Shown piece after piece: positions 25,354 to 37,322 of a DNA stretch of 64,000 nucleotides. The DNA is taken from NCBI GenBank assembly GCA_021432635.1, contig MU270047.1:1-64000 (forward strand), written 5' to 3'. The translations under genes and the position numbers were made by a program. This DNA is from Thozetella sp. PMI_491 (Eukaryota > Ascomycota > Sordariomycetes > Chaetosphaeriales > Chaetosphaeriaceae). Position 1 is the stretch's first letter. Every line of letters starts with the position of its first letter. Under the pieces are notes generated by a model. The model was not told the origin of the DNA. It made no database searches and saw only the letters and a program-made list of their open reading frames with translations.

Positions 25354-26070
25354 TCTCGCGATTCGAAATCATTTCCATTGCAAGCGTTCTCTGTGAGAGC
25401 GGTGCGGAGGAAAGAGGCAGGAAGGAATGAAAAGTTGGTAGCCCAGACAGGAGGGTGTGATGAGTAATTTGATTGGTCTGTGCAATATGGGCCCACTCTT
25501 CCAGTACGCGAAGACCCAAGTCACGCGCAGGTTCGGGCAGAGGTGACTTTTCGCAGAAGATGACATTTCTTGCACTTAGAACAGGTAGTGCTACATGGTT
25601 TATCTAACATGGCATATAGTAATAATGGCTTTGTGTAGCTCAAGTGCCCAGCATGATCTAGTGCAGCTTTCCTGGACCCGAAGGCCCGCGTGACCTGTTT
25701 GCTCCAGCATCTCTCTCGTGGACTAGATGACTAGATGGCTCGCATGGCCGTGTGATCAGTACGGATGTCTAAAGGAACGCCACATTGCCTTGGTTGCTGG
25801 CTTGTTCTTGACCGGCACCGTTGAGGACGTGTCCTGATACGACCTGGTTAGGGCGGCACTGGTAGAGCGATTCACCAGTGACTGGTCTACGGCCGCAGAG
25901 CGCTATGTAAAGCTGTAGGGCTACGCGACAGGATGCTCCAAGCGTTTAGACATAGATTGAAACACTGGGAAGTCTCGGCATTGGAGTATAGATACACACG
26001 ATAATGCAACAGCAAGCCCGAGCTTACATTTATTATACATGGGAGTCTTGAGAGCCGCCAGGCTATCGCT
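25354..26070. other. Intergenic region downstream of U4
   Basis: About 0.7 kb between U4 and the 3' end of the uL4m gene. It should hold the uL4m 3' untranslated region. I see no further gene; one RTGATGA-like box near 25456 has no partner D box at a suitable distance. Confidence 0.4.
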
Positions 26071-27155
26071 TCAAGGGATCAGGACCTGCCCCAGAGGGAG
26101 CTTTCCTTTCCGCAATCCGTTCACCACCACATTGCTAACCACATCGCTCTGGTGGACCTTGATCATCTCTCTCAACGCGCTCCGCTCAATCACTATCCGG
26201 CCCGTCTCCAGTAGATCCTTCACATCCACATCGTCCAGCTCGAGCGCGCGGCCGTCCTCACCGGCGAGCTCCAAGCTCGTAAACAGGTTGGGTCGCCTGT
26301 CGCCGGCAATAAATGTCGTCCTGCCGTGCGGCTTCCCCCACTGCAGCGCTTCGAGCATCTGCTTGACGTACTTACGGACAAAGCTATCCTCGAGTTCCCG
26401 CTGGAGCTGGCCGGCGGCTGCGAGCTGCAGGAAATCCTCGGGCAGCGGCAGCTCCATACCGTCTTCGGTCACGATCAGCTCGCCCCGGCGATAGCGATAT
26501 GACAAGGCGGTGCGCCAGGCGAGGTCGTACACCTTGCGGTTGAGCTTGGTGCTAAAGTCGCGCGGCTTGGGGCCAAACGACTTTCCACCACCGCGGAGCA
26601 GCGGCGACTGCTTGCTACCGCGGCGCGCCTTTCCGGTGCCCTTTTGCTGGTACAGTTTCCTGTGCGAGCCGTGCACTTCCCACCGGGTCTTAGACGAGGC
26701 CGTGCCTTGGCGGGTCTTGTCGCCCTCGTAGATGACGGCAAGGTGGAGGATGTCACGGCGGAGCGGCAAGTGGAGGTGCTTCGCGCTCCAGGATTCGAGC
26801 GATACTGGCTCCATGCTGGGGAAGGCATGGACAGTGAGAGGGACGTAGGTGGCTGCGGGAGGTTAGCGACTCCTGCGCGGAGAGTAGGGAGTCCACCTAG
26901 CCATCATACCGATTCCTTCTCCGTAGGATGAGACAGACCGCGTGATATCAGGGGCGGGCGCTTCGGTGGCCATCGATCGTCGGCAGCTCAGGTGAGGAGA
27001 AGGTCTCTGCGAGAGGAGAGAGCCGTCAGCAGCGGGCTTCACAGACCCAGAGCAAGAAAGAGAGGATGGGGACTTACTTGAAGGGCTCGAGAGGTTGAGG
27101 ATAAGGACATGGTCCTCATGGCCTCGTGGAGGCTTTTCATCCCCTTCCCCGCCAT
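26071..27155 (-). CDS. YML6: Mitochondrial large ribosomal subunit protein uL4m
   Basis: Component of the mitochondrial 54S subunit, homologue of bacterial L4 (yeast YML6), which lines the peptide exit tunnel. Three exons, 27155-27078, 27006-26910 and 26852-26071, with introns of 71 and 57 bp, encode 318 residues. The N-terminus (MAGKGMKSLHEAMRT...RRSMATEAP) is basic and Ser-rich, as expected for a mitochondrial presequence. The L4 core is clear: HLAVIYEGDKTRQGTASSKTRWEVHGS, then the tunnel-loop motif QQKGTGKARRGSKQSPLLRGGGKSFGPKPRDFS and LNRKVYDLAWRTALSYRYRRGEL. Phase and splice signals agree at both introns. The gene is head to head with the mL38 gene 300 bp away, so the two may share a promoter. 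Confidence 0.93.
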
Positions 27156-27455
27156 GACTCCTTGGTTTGGGCTATATAGCAGATGTGTGTCTGCAACCGC
27201 CCAGGCAAGTTTGGATGGCAATTGGCGTCGAGAGACTACAATTCATCTGCCAGAATTGGTTCGTGTGATGCCGCGAAAAATAGTCTTCCAAAAAGTTGAA
27301 GCTCCTGTATGCACGGACCACCATTAGCTTGCCGGCGGCAGCAGAGAGCCAGGGCCCTCGAAATTTTGCTTGACCAGTCGCGTGCAGGGAGCTTCTTCAA
27401 TATTCGCAAGCCAAATCTTTTCCCTCTCACCCAGCACCGGGATTCGTGGACAGTC
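27156..27455. promoter_or_regulatory. Divergent promoter of uL4m and mL38
   Basis: The 300 bp between the two start codons must hold the start regions of both genes. A TATATA-like sequence lies near 27172. Another in-frame ATG for mL38 at 27309 would shorten the gap to about 150 bp. Shared regulation of two mitoribosomal genes is inferred from position only. Confidence 0.55.
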
Positions 27456-28900
27456 ATGTCGAGGTGCCAGCAGGTCGGACGGCCCATTGTGCGGTCGCTT
27501 CGACAAGCGCACAGCCCTTCGGCGCACCAGATACAATCAATTGGCGGCCGGCCCTTCTCGTTGAGCGCGAGCCGTCGAGATGACGGAGTGACGACCACGA
27601 CGAGCACCACGGCGGATGGAGCCCCCAAAAAGTTGATGGACGACGCCGTATTCCGGAAGCTTATGGACCCAAACACGACCACTATGCCGTGGGCCGAGAA
27701 GAAGCTTGAGGCCATGGGCACGCCGCCCATCGGCACCCGCAGGAGGAGAGCAGCCCTCCGGTCGTCCGACAACATCCCTTTCGAGCAACTCCCGTACCAG
27801 TGCTTCCAAGAGGCGCGCAAGATCCTAGCAGCAGACCGAGAAGACAAGATCCGCAAGATTGTCGCCGAGGGCGAGAAGATTCGGCGGCTCGAGGCGGCGG
27901 ACGCAAGCACCTTCCGGGGCGGCGAGGCGTACAAGCAGAAGCGGCTCGAAAGCCTAAGGAGAGAGGTTGAGGAGCTCAAGATCCTTGCGGATATAAATGA
28001 CCCGGAAGTGAAGAGACGATTTGAGGACGGCTTGGGTAAGTAGCTTTCTATGTCTTCGGATCCAATTCGCAAGCTGATGAAGGGCTCCCAGGGGACATGA
28101 CAAAGCCTATCTACCGCTACCTCGCCGAGAAGAAATGGCGCTCTATGGACTACAAAATCATTACGCAACGAATCAGCCAGTTCAATATCGTCCCAGATCT
28201 CCTGGCAAAGTTTGACCCAACCATCGACGTCAAGTTGTTCTACAAGGGTTTCGGCAAGGTCCCGCCGGGCACCATCCTGGACAGCCGTGTCACTGAGACC
28301 CCACCAAGCATGAGCATCCAGGCCTTCGGCGGCGGCGATCGTCTGTATACGATCGCCGTCATCGATTCGGATGTACCTGACGTCGAGATTGACGGCTTCA
28401 CCAAGCGCCTGCACTACCTAGCCACCAATGTCTCTTTTGACCCGAGCAAGAACGGCGCCCCCTTCGCGCTCGGCAAGATCGGTGACACTGAGACCAGCCT
28501 TCCCGGGTCTATTGCGGTCCCCTGGCTCCCGGCCTTCTCTCAGAAGGGTGCTCCGTACCATCGCCTCAGCGTCTTCGTCATGCAGCAGCCGGCCGGGGCG
28601 ATGCTGGACGCCGCGCAGATGGCCGAGATTTGGGGCGGCGAGAAGCGGGACAAGTTCAGCATCAAGGCGTTGCGTGACAAGTTCGGCGTCGATGCCGTCG
28701 GCTACAACATCTTCCGTACCGTATGGGATGAGAACACAGCCGGTGTGATGGAGAGGCACGGCATCCCCGGTGCCGACTTCGAGTTCAGGCCGATCAAGTT
28801 CAAGTCGCTCAAGACACCGCGCAAGGCGAAGGGTTGGGAGGCCAAGAGGCAGAAGCCCAAGTACAAGAGCTTATGGAAGTACGTCAAGCGGATTGCTTGA
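27456..28900 (+). CDS. MRPL35: Mitochondrial large ribosomal subunit protein mL38 (MRPL35), PEBP-like
   Basis: Mitochondria-specific subunit of the 54S ribosome (yeast Mrpl35). Two exons, 27456-28035 and 28092-28900, with a 56-bp intron (GTAAGT...CCCAG), give 462 residues. The N-terminus ([17 protein letters not shown]...[10 protein letters not shown]) is a good mitochondrial presequence; an upstream in-frame ATG at 27309 would add 49 residues but puts the presequence inside the protein, so 27456 is preferred. A charged helical region follows ([20 protein letters not shown]). The second half carries a phosphatidylethanolamine-binding-protein-like fold ([49 protein letters not shown]), as in mammalian and fungal mL38, and ends in a Lys-rich tail typical of the family. 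Confidence 0.92.
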
Positions 28901-29526
28901 AAGGGCTACATTTCGTTTGTCATGTGTACGAGAAGCGCGGGTGCAAGGGCCAGATCTTGTATCATACTGTATTCGTGGCCATTGGGGTCGCCTTTTGTTG
29001 AGGCCTTGTGCAAATAGAAAAATACAACACTATTCCAATATAAGAGACACATCGGTCTCCATTCGTCGACCTTGTTGACACGCCCCTGCTTCAAATCCGC
29101 AGCACGAGCAGCTATGACGCCTTCGGGATGAAGCTACCAGGTACGTACCCAATGTATGATGTGGACAAGCAAGGCCTTGCCCTCCTCACTAGGGTAGCGA
29201 CCTGGGATGGACGGCAAGAGGAGCATCCAAAAACAGGTATGACAATGCGGTATGTAGGATAAATGCAAGCAAGACCTAACAGGGCTGGCCGGCATCAACC
29301 GCTCTAGACCTAATGGGGTTCAAGAAGCTGAATTTTTTTATTGCTGTTGCCGAGATCTATGCCGATTCCCATAACCTAGCTAGCAGCTATTCCTTTACTC
29401 TCGAGCATTCCATATACGGCGACCCCGACGCCATAGCCGCTCCCGACTGGCAACTCGGCACCAACAGCCTCCTCTATGCCCCAGTATGATGCCTATCCCA
29501 AATAAGTCATAAGCCTAGAAACCTGT
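28901..29526. other. Convergent intergenic region
   Basis: About 0.6 kb between the 3' ends of mL38 (+) and the RhoGAP gene (-), expected to hold both 3' untranslated regions. Nothing else recognised. Confidence 0.5.
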
Positions 29527-32500
29527 TTATGGAGGGCCGGCTAACCAATTACGCATATCCTCATGCTCTAACAGCTCCTGTGCGGCCATCCAGGCACTTG
29601 CTGCCGCCAGGGGTACTTCAGCCCGCCTCCGGAAAGTCAGAGCCCTTGTATTCTCTTGCTCTTCTTGGTCATCATCGTCTTCACTCTGATATACACCACT
29701 GCCAAAATCACTGCTCTCGCCCCCGTCCATCCTCTGGAACGACTTTCGAATCCTCTCCCGCACCACCTCCTCGTCTTCAGTGTGCGGAGAAGAGTCCCGT
29801 TGGCTCGATCGCTTCGCACGATCCTCCATAATCTCATTGCAGGGGTCCTCTTCCTCGGGTACCTTCATCATGCGGGCTGTGACCGGCAATGACGTAGCGA
29901 CGCTCTCATCCTCGCTGCTTCTCTCTTTGAGCCTGCGAATCTTGGCCGTGAAGCGCTCAAACACAGCAACTCGCTTCTCGGCCGCCTCTGCCCGTTCCCT
30001 CCACATGCGGCATTCTCGCTTTGCCTGTCGAAGCTGCTCGCTCAATGTTCCCAGATCCAGGTTGGCCTTTGTCTCGAGCTGTCGCCGCAGTTGCTTGACT
30101 TCCTCGGTGCGCGCGTCCAAGTGCTTCTGCAAGTTGCGAATCTGCGCATGCAAGAGAGAGTTGCCGCTTTGCGCGCCGGGGCTGGCACTAGGATGGACCT
30201 CTAATAGAGCTTCAAAACTGGGTGTTTCTTTATCTTTTAGAAAGGTCGTTGCGGAGGGGGGGCGGGAGAAGTGAATATGGCGGGCAACATCTGGCTCTTG
30301 CTGATGAGGCGTCATTCGTCCAAGGCTCAAGGGCGCCTTGTCTTCTTGTTCGAATGTCGATTCCCGTGACAGCGGCCGCTCTGTGCCCCTAAGCTTCTTG
30401 AGAGTTACTCCAGCGAACTTCTCCGAACGAGTCGGGGTGCCATCTTTGCCTGGCCTGGAGAATAATGCTGCGCTGGTCGCAATCTCGCCACCCGATGATA
30501 CTTGAGCTCCTCTGTGAGGCGTCAATTTATTCTGTGTGGAGGTGTCGAGCACCTTGACGCTCTTCTCCCTTGATGGGGGAGTGGTGTTCGACATGAGTAG
30601 TCCTTCCGTGGACTGATCGCCTTGATTTAGCATATTGGGCGCTTTGGAGTATTGCATTGAATCCGACCTAGTTGACCTAGTTGACCTTGTGGGTGTTGCC
30701 GAGGGCGAGACATTGACTGTATACGGAGCAAATATCCCACTGGGTTTACTGTCACCCCATAAGTTTACCTTCTGTGTCGGCGTCGGCACAAATGCCGAGT
30801 CTCTGTTGACGCTCTCAAACATGGCTGCCATTGCTTTGACCCCGCGCCCAGCTGCCCTAGTCCCGGCTGGATGAGAGATAGAACCTTGTGGTGGATCACC
30901 AGCGTACTTGGATAGGGCTATCGCTGTGGAAGGATCGTCAAGCTTCTCTTGAGTTGGGGATCGCGACCGGCTCTTCGCAATATCCTGCTCACGAGCTTGT
31001 CCGGTAATAGCTGTACGTCTAGTAGGCTCTTCGCAGGCTAATGATTCTCTTTTCCTAGTAGCCTTGGATAACGGGGTACGTCGTCCTAGGGAAACCTCCC
31101 CTGCGGCCGGAAGATCCCGCCCCTGAGCCTGGCTGCGCCTAGGCAACATCTGTCGGCCATTTGTTTCCTTTGCGGGTATAGGCTCCGTCTGACAGGTCTT
31201 TCTGGCCGTTTCCTCCCCTGAGGAGATTTCCGTTCTGCCGACCCAGCCCTTGACCTTGCTTGATCTTCCAGTGCTGCGCTTGCTCGCTTTCGCGCTGCCG
31301 ACCTTTTGAGGCAACTGCACCTCTTCGTGCGGAGTTGGGTCTGCACTGGAACCAGCCAGAGAACTGTGTGGTCGATAAAGGTCTTCGTTGTCCGAGTCAC
31401 GCGTATGTGATACTTCTCGAGGTGTGGATTCCTTTGAGTATGAAGTAGTTTTATCCCTAGGCGTCGGAGTCGGGTGGACACCTTCGAGTTTATCTCCGCC
31501 CACGATCATGGTCCGGTGGTCTCCCTTTTGGGATATACTCACAGGGAGAATAGCTTTGTTTTCTGGGCTGAATGAGCTAGAGGAGCCCGAGGTCTCGACA
31601 AGCGGCCGATCTGGTGTACTGCATGCCGCTCGTCCAGGCAGGAATTCAACGGGTTGTGTTGTCTCCACGGAGCGCTGAGGGCTTGGGCGAACATCGCTCG
31701 AAGACTTACCCGATTTCCCCCTTGAAATGACTGATTTAGTACGAATCGCGCTTGAGGCATTATTGCGAATGGACCCGACCGTCGTCTCCATTGATCCATG
31801 TTTGATATCGGGTTTACCCTGTGCAAGAGTCTTGGGCTCCGGCTCCTCTGAGGCATTCGAATGCTCCTGTCTCGTTAGAAAATTGCCTTCTTGCTGAAAA
31901 TCTGGTTTGGCACGTCCTTTGAGCGCAACCGAACTTCGTTGGCTCTCTTTCCCCTCCTTGTTCGTTCTTTTCCGGTCATTAGGAGGTCTTGGTGGCCTTG
32001 AAGATCGAATCCAAAAGGAATCTGAGGAACTCAGATCTTCTTTTAATGCTCTGTAAGGAATCTGAGACCTGGACTTCAACACGCTGCCGGCCTTTTCAGA
32101 ATGAAATCCTTCTCTCTCGGGAGCGACTGGTGATTGCACGGTGGTCGGCGGATGTCCTTGGCCCTGGAGTTGTTGCCGCGGCTCTTCCATGGCCGCAAGA
32201 TAATTGATGCTGGCGAAAGAAAGCAATTCGGTATTCGTACCCTCCCTCCCTGGATACTCATGCGGATTACACTTCCCTGATGTGCTCATTCCAGGCTCTT
32301 CGAAGGTTGGTGAAAGGATGGGCAAAGATGCTCGCCCTCGGACGCGGTTACTCGGTAACAACTGAGAAGAGCCTTTTGGTCGCTGCCGCTTGACTTCAAG
32401 CGGTGCGTGTCCGATATTCCCATCATGGGCACCTGACAGAGCTCTGGTCAGCTTATACACAAGATAGCCCCAATACAGAAGGACTCACGACTTGTAGGAG

Positions 32501-34193
32501 TTGGACTTGGTGAAATTGAGGGGCATGACTCTCGGGTATCAAATGTCACCGATACTGGACGGGAATTCTTGCTCCAGTGCGTCGGTTTCATGACGACGAA
32601 TGACTCCGAGGCGGAAGGACGAAGTCGCTGCGCTCCGTTGGCATTACCATGCGTCGTGAGCACGCGGAGGTTTTTCATATGCTTAACTACCTCCCTCCAG
32701 TGGGTGACGAGCATCTCGGCGATGCTATTGGCGACCAATACTTTGTCCACTGCTAAAGGACCTTTATTGATCTCATCGGCAACTCTACCCCGCTGTTTTT
32801 CCTTGGTTTTGGGCGGCGTCAGGGGGAATAGGATGAGGCCAGCGTTCGGATGAGCAATCTTCATCGTGTATGTGTCGAGCAAGTCGCCGACTAGGAGAGG
32901 GCCAAAGACGATACCTAGAGCATTGTAGCCCATCAGGTCCTGTGTGGGCAGCGGTCGGCCATGGTTGTCCTCTCGAGGAGTCTTCTCGGCATTGCGGCCG
33001 ATTAAAGAGAGGAGACCGAAGACGGCGCATATGAGCTCCCGTCGGTATTGGGATTTGAGTGCCCCAATCGCGAGAGCGATCAAGCGTGCTCGAAGCTTGC
33101 TCTGTTTTGTCCTGTTAGCCTCAGGATCCGCTTTCAGTTGGCTGTGAATGGCGATCAGGGCATCGAAAATGGAGAGCGAGCCGAGGATACCGCCAGGAAG
33201 ACCCGCCAGGAATTTTTTGAAGGCTGAGGCAACGTCGTGAACACCGGCTTTGATATGGAGCGGAAGATTAGGGCAGCGAATCGTTCGTGAGATTTCATCA
33301 GAATCCTGTTCAGCGCAGTAGTAGTCGTATAGAGCCCCAATAATTCGAAGGGAACCAGGAATGCGGAACACCCCTCTCGTCTCTGTGGCTGTACATAAGA
33401 TCAGTACAAGTTCAAAGGAATATGATAAAAAAGACGACAAATACCATGCTGAACTAGATACTGGGCCGTTGCGCGGAAGCAAGTTGGTAGGACTAGAGAG
33501 CACGGTGCGTACTCGGATGGAAGGTATAGGATGCTCTTGCCGCACAAGCGCACCAGAGACTGGAGATCCTCATCCTTAAGACTTTCCTTCTTTACCGAGT
33601 GGACAATGTGCATTGCAATGTCACTGACGCTTCGCTTCCGCCGGACAGGCTTCCTCCCCGACTTGCTGCTACTATTGCTCGTTGTCGAGGTTTGCCGTGA
33701 AAAGGCTCTTGAGAACCAATTTCTCCTCAGTTGCGGAGAGGGTTCAGACTTTCTGCCCATTAGATCACTCATAATTCATGACAGAGATGCCATGCTCACC
33801 GGCAGAGGATCGTAGTCCTGAGGAACTTGCAAGCGGATACCATGCTGGCGGATGTTAGGTCCAAAGGTACCAGAGAGGCATGTTAGACTGACTTACCTTC
33901 TTTGCGAGACGATTATACTCCTCAATAAAATGGGATCTGTCCTGTACGTCGTCTGTATCTGACCGGTTTCCTAGATCTCCGCTCGAAGAGGTCCAGGTGG
34001 CGCTACTGGCATTTCCTTTCTTCTCTGTCTCGTCCACAACAAGGTGACCCACTGTCGCCGAGAATGGGACACCGTGGGGGCGCGGAAGGGGGGAAGAGGC
34101 CGCCCATGGAATTTGACGATGTCCAGCATGATCTTTTAGAGAGGATGAGTTGTGCCCCTTAGCCAACGGCTGTGATCGTGACCCTGTATCCAT
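29527..34193 (-). CDS. RhoGAP-domain protein with long disordered region and C-terminal coiled coil
   Basis: GTPase-activating protein for Rho-family GTPases, expected to act on cell polarity, cytoskeleton or cell wall. Five exons (34193-33897, 33844-33800, 33748-33445, 33388-32489, 32432-29527) give 1483 residues. The RhoGAP domain covers roughly residues 160-420. The catalytic arginine finger is likely Arg224 in TRGVFRIPGS, and the conserved NALGIVFGPLLVG and HVASAFKKFLAGLPGG-like segments are present. After it come about 850 residues of Ser/Thr/Pro-rich sequence with many basic patches, then a strong coiled coil at about residues 1269-1349 (NLQKHLDARTEEVKQLRRQL) and an acidic end. Exon 2 has only 45 bp and its downstream acceptor (AAAG) is non-canonical in context; a CAG four bases earlier would put a stop in frame. 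The named orthologue is unclear. Confidence 0.85.
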
Positions 34194-35206
34194 GTTTCCG
34201 AAGGGTCAGCGAAAGCACTGCTGCATGATACCTCGAGGCGAGTTATCGAATCAACCACGCCTGGATGGCTATAAACGAAAGTAATTAGTGGTTTTGGAAT
34301 AGGTGGCTGCTGCGCATATGGAGGTTTGGGGCGCGGGGCGCGGGCTGTGGTGTTTGAATGGAGAATAGCAAACGAGAGGTTTGTTTACTCACCAGCTGCT
34401 GCTTCCCGACGTCCCGGGCTTCTGCCTCACCCATGGACTCCCACCCAAGATTGCAGCCGAGATACTTACGCCCCGATTTCCGTGACTGATTATGCAGTAG
34501 AGGAAGTAAGGCGTGATAGAGCTGGGAGCACGGGAGTGAGGAGAGCAAGAGAGCGTGGTATGCAGTGGCCTTGTTACTCCATGCTAAAGAAGACCGATGT
34601 GGCAAAAATCAAGGGAAAGAAGTTAGATCAGTGTTCCAACCCGTGCACCTGCCGCTCAAGTGTTTGTCGTCGAACAAACCCTGCAACATCCTGTACAACT
34701 GGCAAGTGCGGAGGTCGCGAATGAACCTGGAACAGCCCCGTTCTCTTGGTCAAGGCGATACTAAACAGTACATAAACAATAAAAGCACCATCGAATTACA
34801 GGGACCAACGACTTCATTGAGCTACTTTACTATCTGGAACTCTAGTCTTGGTGTATGGAGTCTCGTCGTCGAGAGGCGACAGAAGACGAAGGGGCGAATG
34901 CAGACGTGGGAATCTGGGCAAATAACTACCTACCTAGATTGTACAAATCAGCTCGACGAACACGAGCCCGAGATCTGACCATCTTTGTCTTGGAACTCAC
35001 CCAGGATCCCTCGGTCGGCCCCTTTTCCGGTCTAGATTGCGCTAGCCGTTCCTCTAATGTCTAGGCGTACATCTCTATATAGCCTTTAGAAACGGGAATC
35101 GCGTTTCTCTATAAGGTCGGATCGCCCGCTGTTGCTAGTCATTGACTTCAGGGGCAAGGAGTTGGCTGTCTCTAGCCCCTTCCCCTTTGAAGACCCATCT
35201 GCGTCC
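34194..35206. other. Intergenic region upstream of the RhoGAP gene
   Basis: About 1 kb between the RhoGAP start codon and the eIF2B delta stop codon. Open frames on the plus strand (for example 34565-34978) look random. It should hold the RhoGAP promoter, possibly a 5' leader exon, and the eIF2B delta 3' region. Confidence 0.4.
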
Positions 35207-36664
35207 TTACGCAAGGCCTGGATCCTCCTGCTTTCTCAAGATGGAGAGGATCGCCTGCGACGGCGAGTTTCCTGTCTCGCTTTCGTATTCAGTGATGACG
35301 GCTGAGATGTATCGCTCGCGCGTCGTGTCGAAGAGCAAGCGGAAGCTCTCGGGTGAGTTCCGGTCGGGATCGATCTCGTTGTAGGTAAGCGAATCTGTTG
35401 ACACGCGCTCTCTGTCGAAGTTTATTGTCTCGCAGAGCACAATGACCGGCTTGCCCCTATCCCGGGCGGCGATGGAAATATCACAAGTGCCGGCGGGTGC
35501 GAAGAGAGCACCGTTCGCAAACAGCGCTTCGCCCCCGAAGAGCACGATCGTGGCCTTCTCGATGTCAAGCCTCAGCCCACCCAAGTGCGGTGAGTAAAAA
35601 ACTCGGAGCCCTTGGTGCCTTAGTGACTTGGCCAGCTCTTGACCAGTCTTGTCGAATGGGTCATCGATGATGGAGACCTCGAACCTCTTGCCATCTTGGT
35701 GCGCCTGCTGGATTGTCTTCTCCACTAGCCGATGTCGGCCGTATGTGAGCACCACGTCTCCATCATTGATCATCTCGGCGGCATTCTTCGCGATGACGAG
35801 CTCCGCTAGGGTGATGCGCTCGTTGATGAAGTTGTCGATCGAGTCGAGAAGGCTCTGTTTTGCCTCCTCTTCGGACGCGTCGATATCGAACTTGCCGATC
35901 TTGGCCTTAAGCACCCGGATCGCATTTCCCATGGCGAAGCACATGGGCCGGCATTCGGTGAGATACTCAATCTGGGGGTTGAGGACATGTGGGACAAAGT
36001 GCCGCGAGAGTGAATTGCCTTTGGGTGTCTCGTACGCCTCAATGACCTGGGTCTATGTGAGCAACATGCAAGTACGCGAGCACGGCGAGAGGGCAGCTAC
36101 CTTTCTGAACGCTAGTAGCATCGCCTCCAGCCTCGCGATACTATCCCGCAATGTGAAGGTCGCCATTTGCTGTCCAACCGCGAGCACCGCTGGATGAACG
36201 TCCTTGTTCGCCTGAGAGGTCTGGGTACGCTTTGCCATGGCAAGATGGCTGAAACAATCGGGAATAGCACTACGGACATCCTTCTCCTTCTCCTTCTCCT
36301 TGTCATGGACCACCATCGACGGCCTGCGACCGGCGACGGACGGCCGTCGGGGGGGCGCCAACTTGCCCTGCTGTGACTTGTCGCCGCTGCTGGATACCTG
36401 AGACCCTTCCTTCTTCCCCTTGTTCCCCTTCGTCTCGGCAGGCCCTGAACCGGCGGGAGGTCCCTGAGGGGCGGTACCCTCCTTGCCTTGCTTGGCTTGC
36501 AATCGCCGGGCAGCCTTCTCTGCCTTTTGCTTCGCCTTCAGTTCTGCGTTGGAGAGCCTCGGCGCATTCACCGGATCGGCTGGGGTAGCCGGGGCGGCGC
36601 CGCCAACTTGTGCTGACGCTGAGGCGGAGACCCCCACGGAGGCCCCCTCGGTCTCGGTAGCCAT
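35207..36664 (-). CDS. GCD2: Translation initiation factor eIF2B subunit delta (GCD2)
   Basis: Regulatory subunit of eIF2B, the guanine nucleotide exchange factor that recharges eIF2 with GTP; with alpha and beta it senses phosphorylated eIF2. Two exons, 36664-36101 and 36046-35207, with a 54-bp intron, give 467 residues. The N-terminal half is disordered and rich in Lys, Glu, Ala and Ser. The Rossmann-like C-terminal domain shared by eIF2B alpha, beta and delta is clear: ERITLAELVIAKNAAEMINDGDVVLTYGRHRLVEKTI, then FGGEALFANGALFAPAGTCDISIAARDRGKPVIVLCETINF and the delta-type TYNEIDPD motif. The first conserved LNPQIEYLTECRPMCFAMGNAIR segment follows the splice. The protein is shorter than yeast Gcd2 (651 residues), mostly in the N-terminal extension. 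Confidence 0.93.
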
Positions 36665-37322
36665 GTCGTTGGTAGTGGGAGACGGTGTCGTTTGTGCAAT
36701 TTGCTGTGGTGGTCAAGTCGCAAAGCGGTCGCAGGGTTGTAGAGCGGGAAACGTCGCTGTGCTATAGCCGTCGCTGGGGGCTACCCAGTGGAGTTGTTTG
36801 GTCCGAGTCGCTCACAGGGCAAGGTCTGGATATTAATTGACGCCGTAGAGGAGGCTTTTATGCGAGGACATGTGCTGACGATAGGTGGGCGGGTTTGAGG
36901 GTTGAAGCCGTGAGGTTTCGCGAGCGTTGAGTCACTCGCTCCAGCGGCCAAAAAAGCCATGCTGCAGGTGTGCCCCGCACCCCACAGAACCACAGAGCGT
37001 CCATGCGGCCAGAGGATTTGCCTCGCTCTACTCGGCTATAATACACAAGACGTGCTATGTAGGTACCATCTGGGCTTGTCGGTGCTTCTAAGCCAGTCAC
37101 AGCTGGATCCCCTTGTTAATTTGGCTGTGTAATCGTTACGACGCCTCCCAGTTCTGTGCTCTGGTCCTCAAGGCAATCCGCACCACTCCTTTCCTATCTT
37201 CGTCATGCAAACCCTTGAGAGAAGGTGCCGGTGGGAATTGAGAACCTATCATGCCCATAGAACCCTGTCTGCAAGCCCGCAACGGTCATTACTGCATGGC
37301 AGGCTAGTACTGGACATGTCTT
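36665..37322. other. Intergenic region
   Basis: About 0.65 kb between the eIF2B delta start and the mIF3 stop codon. No gene recognised; it should hold the eIF2B delta promoter and the mIF3 3' region. Confidence 0.5.

Noticed and set aside
27236-28414. 392-codon minus-strand frame
   Set aside because: Antisense to mL38, whose protein is clearly conserved and spliced on the plus strand.
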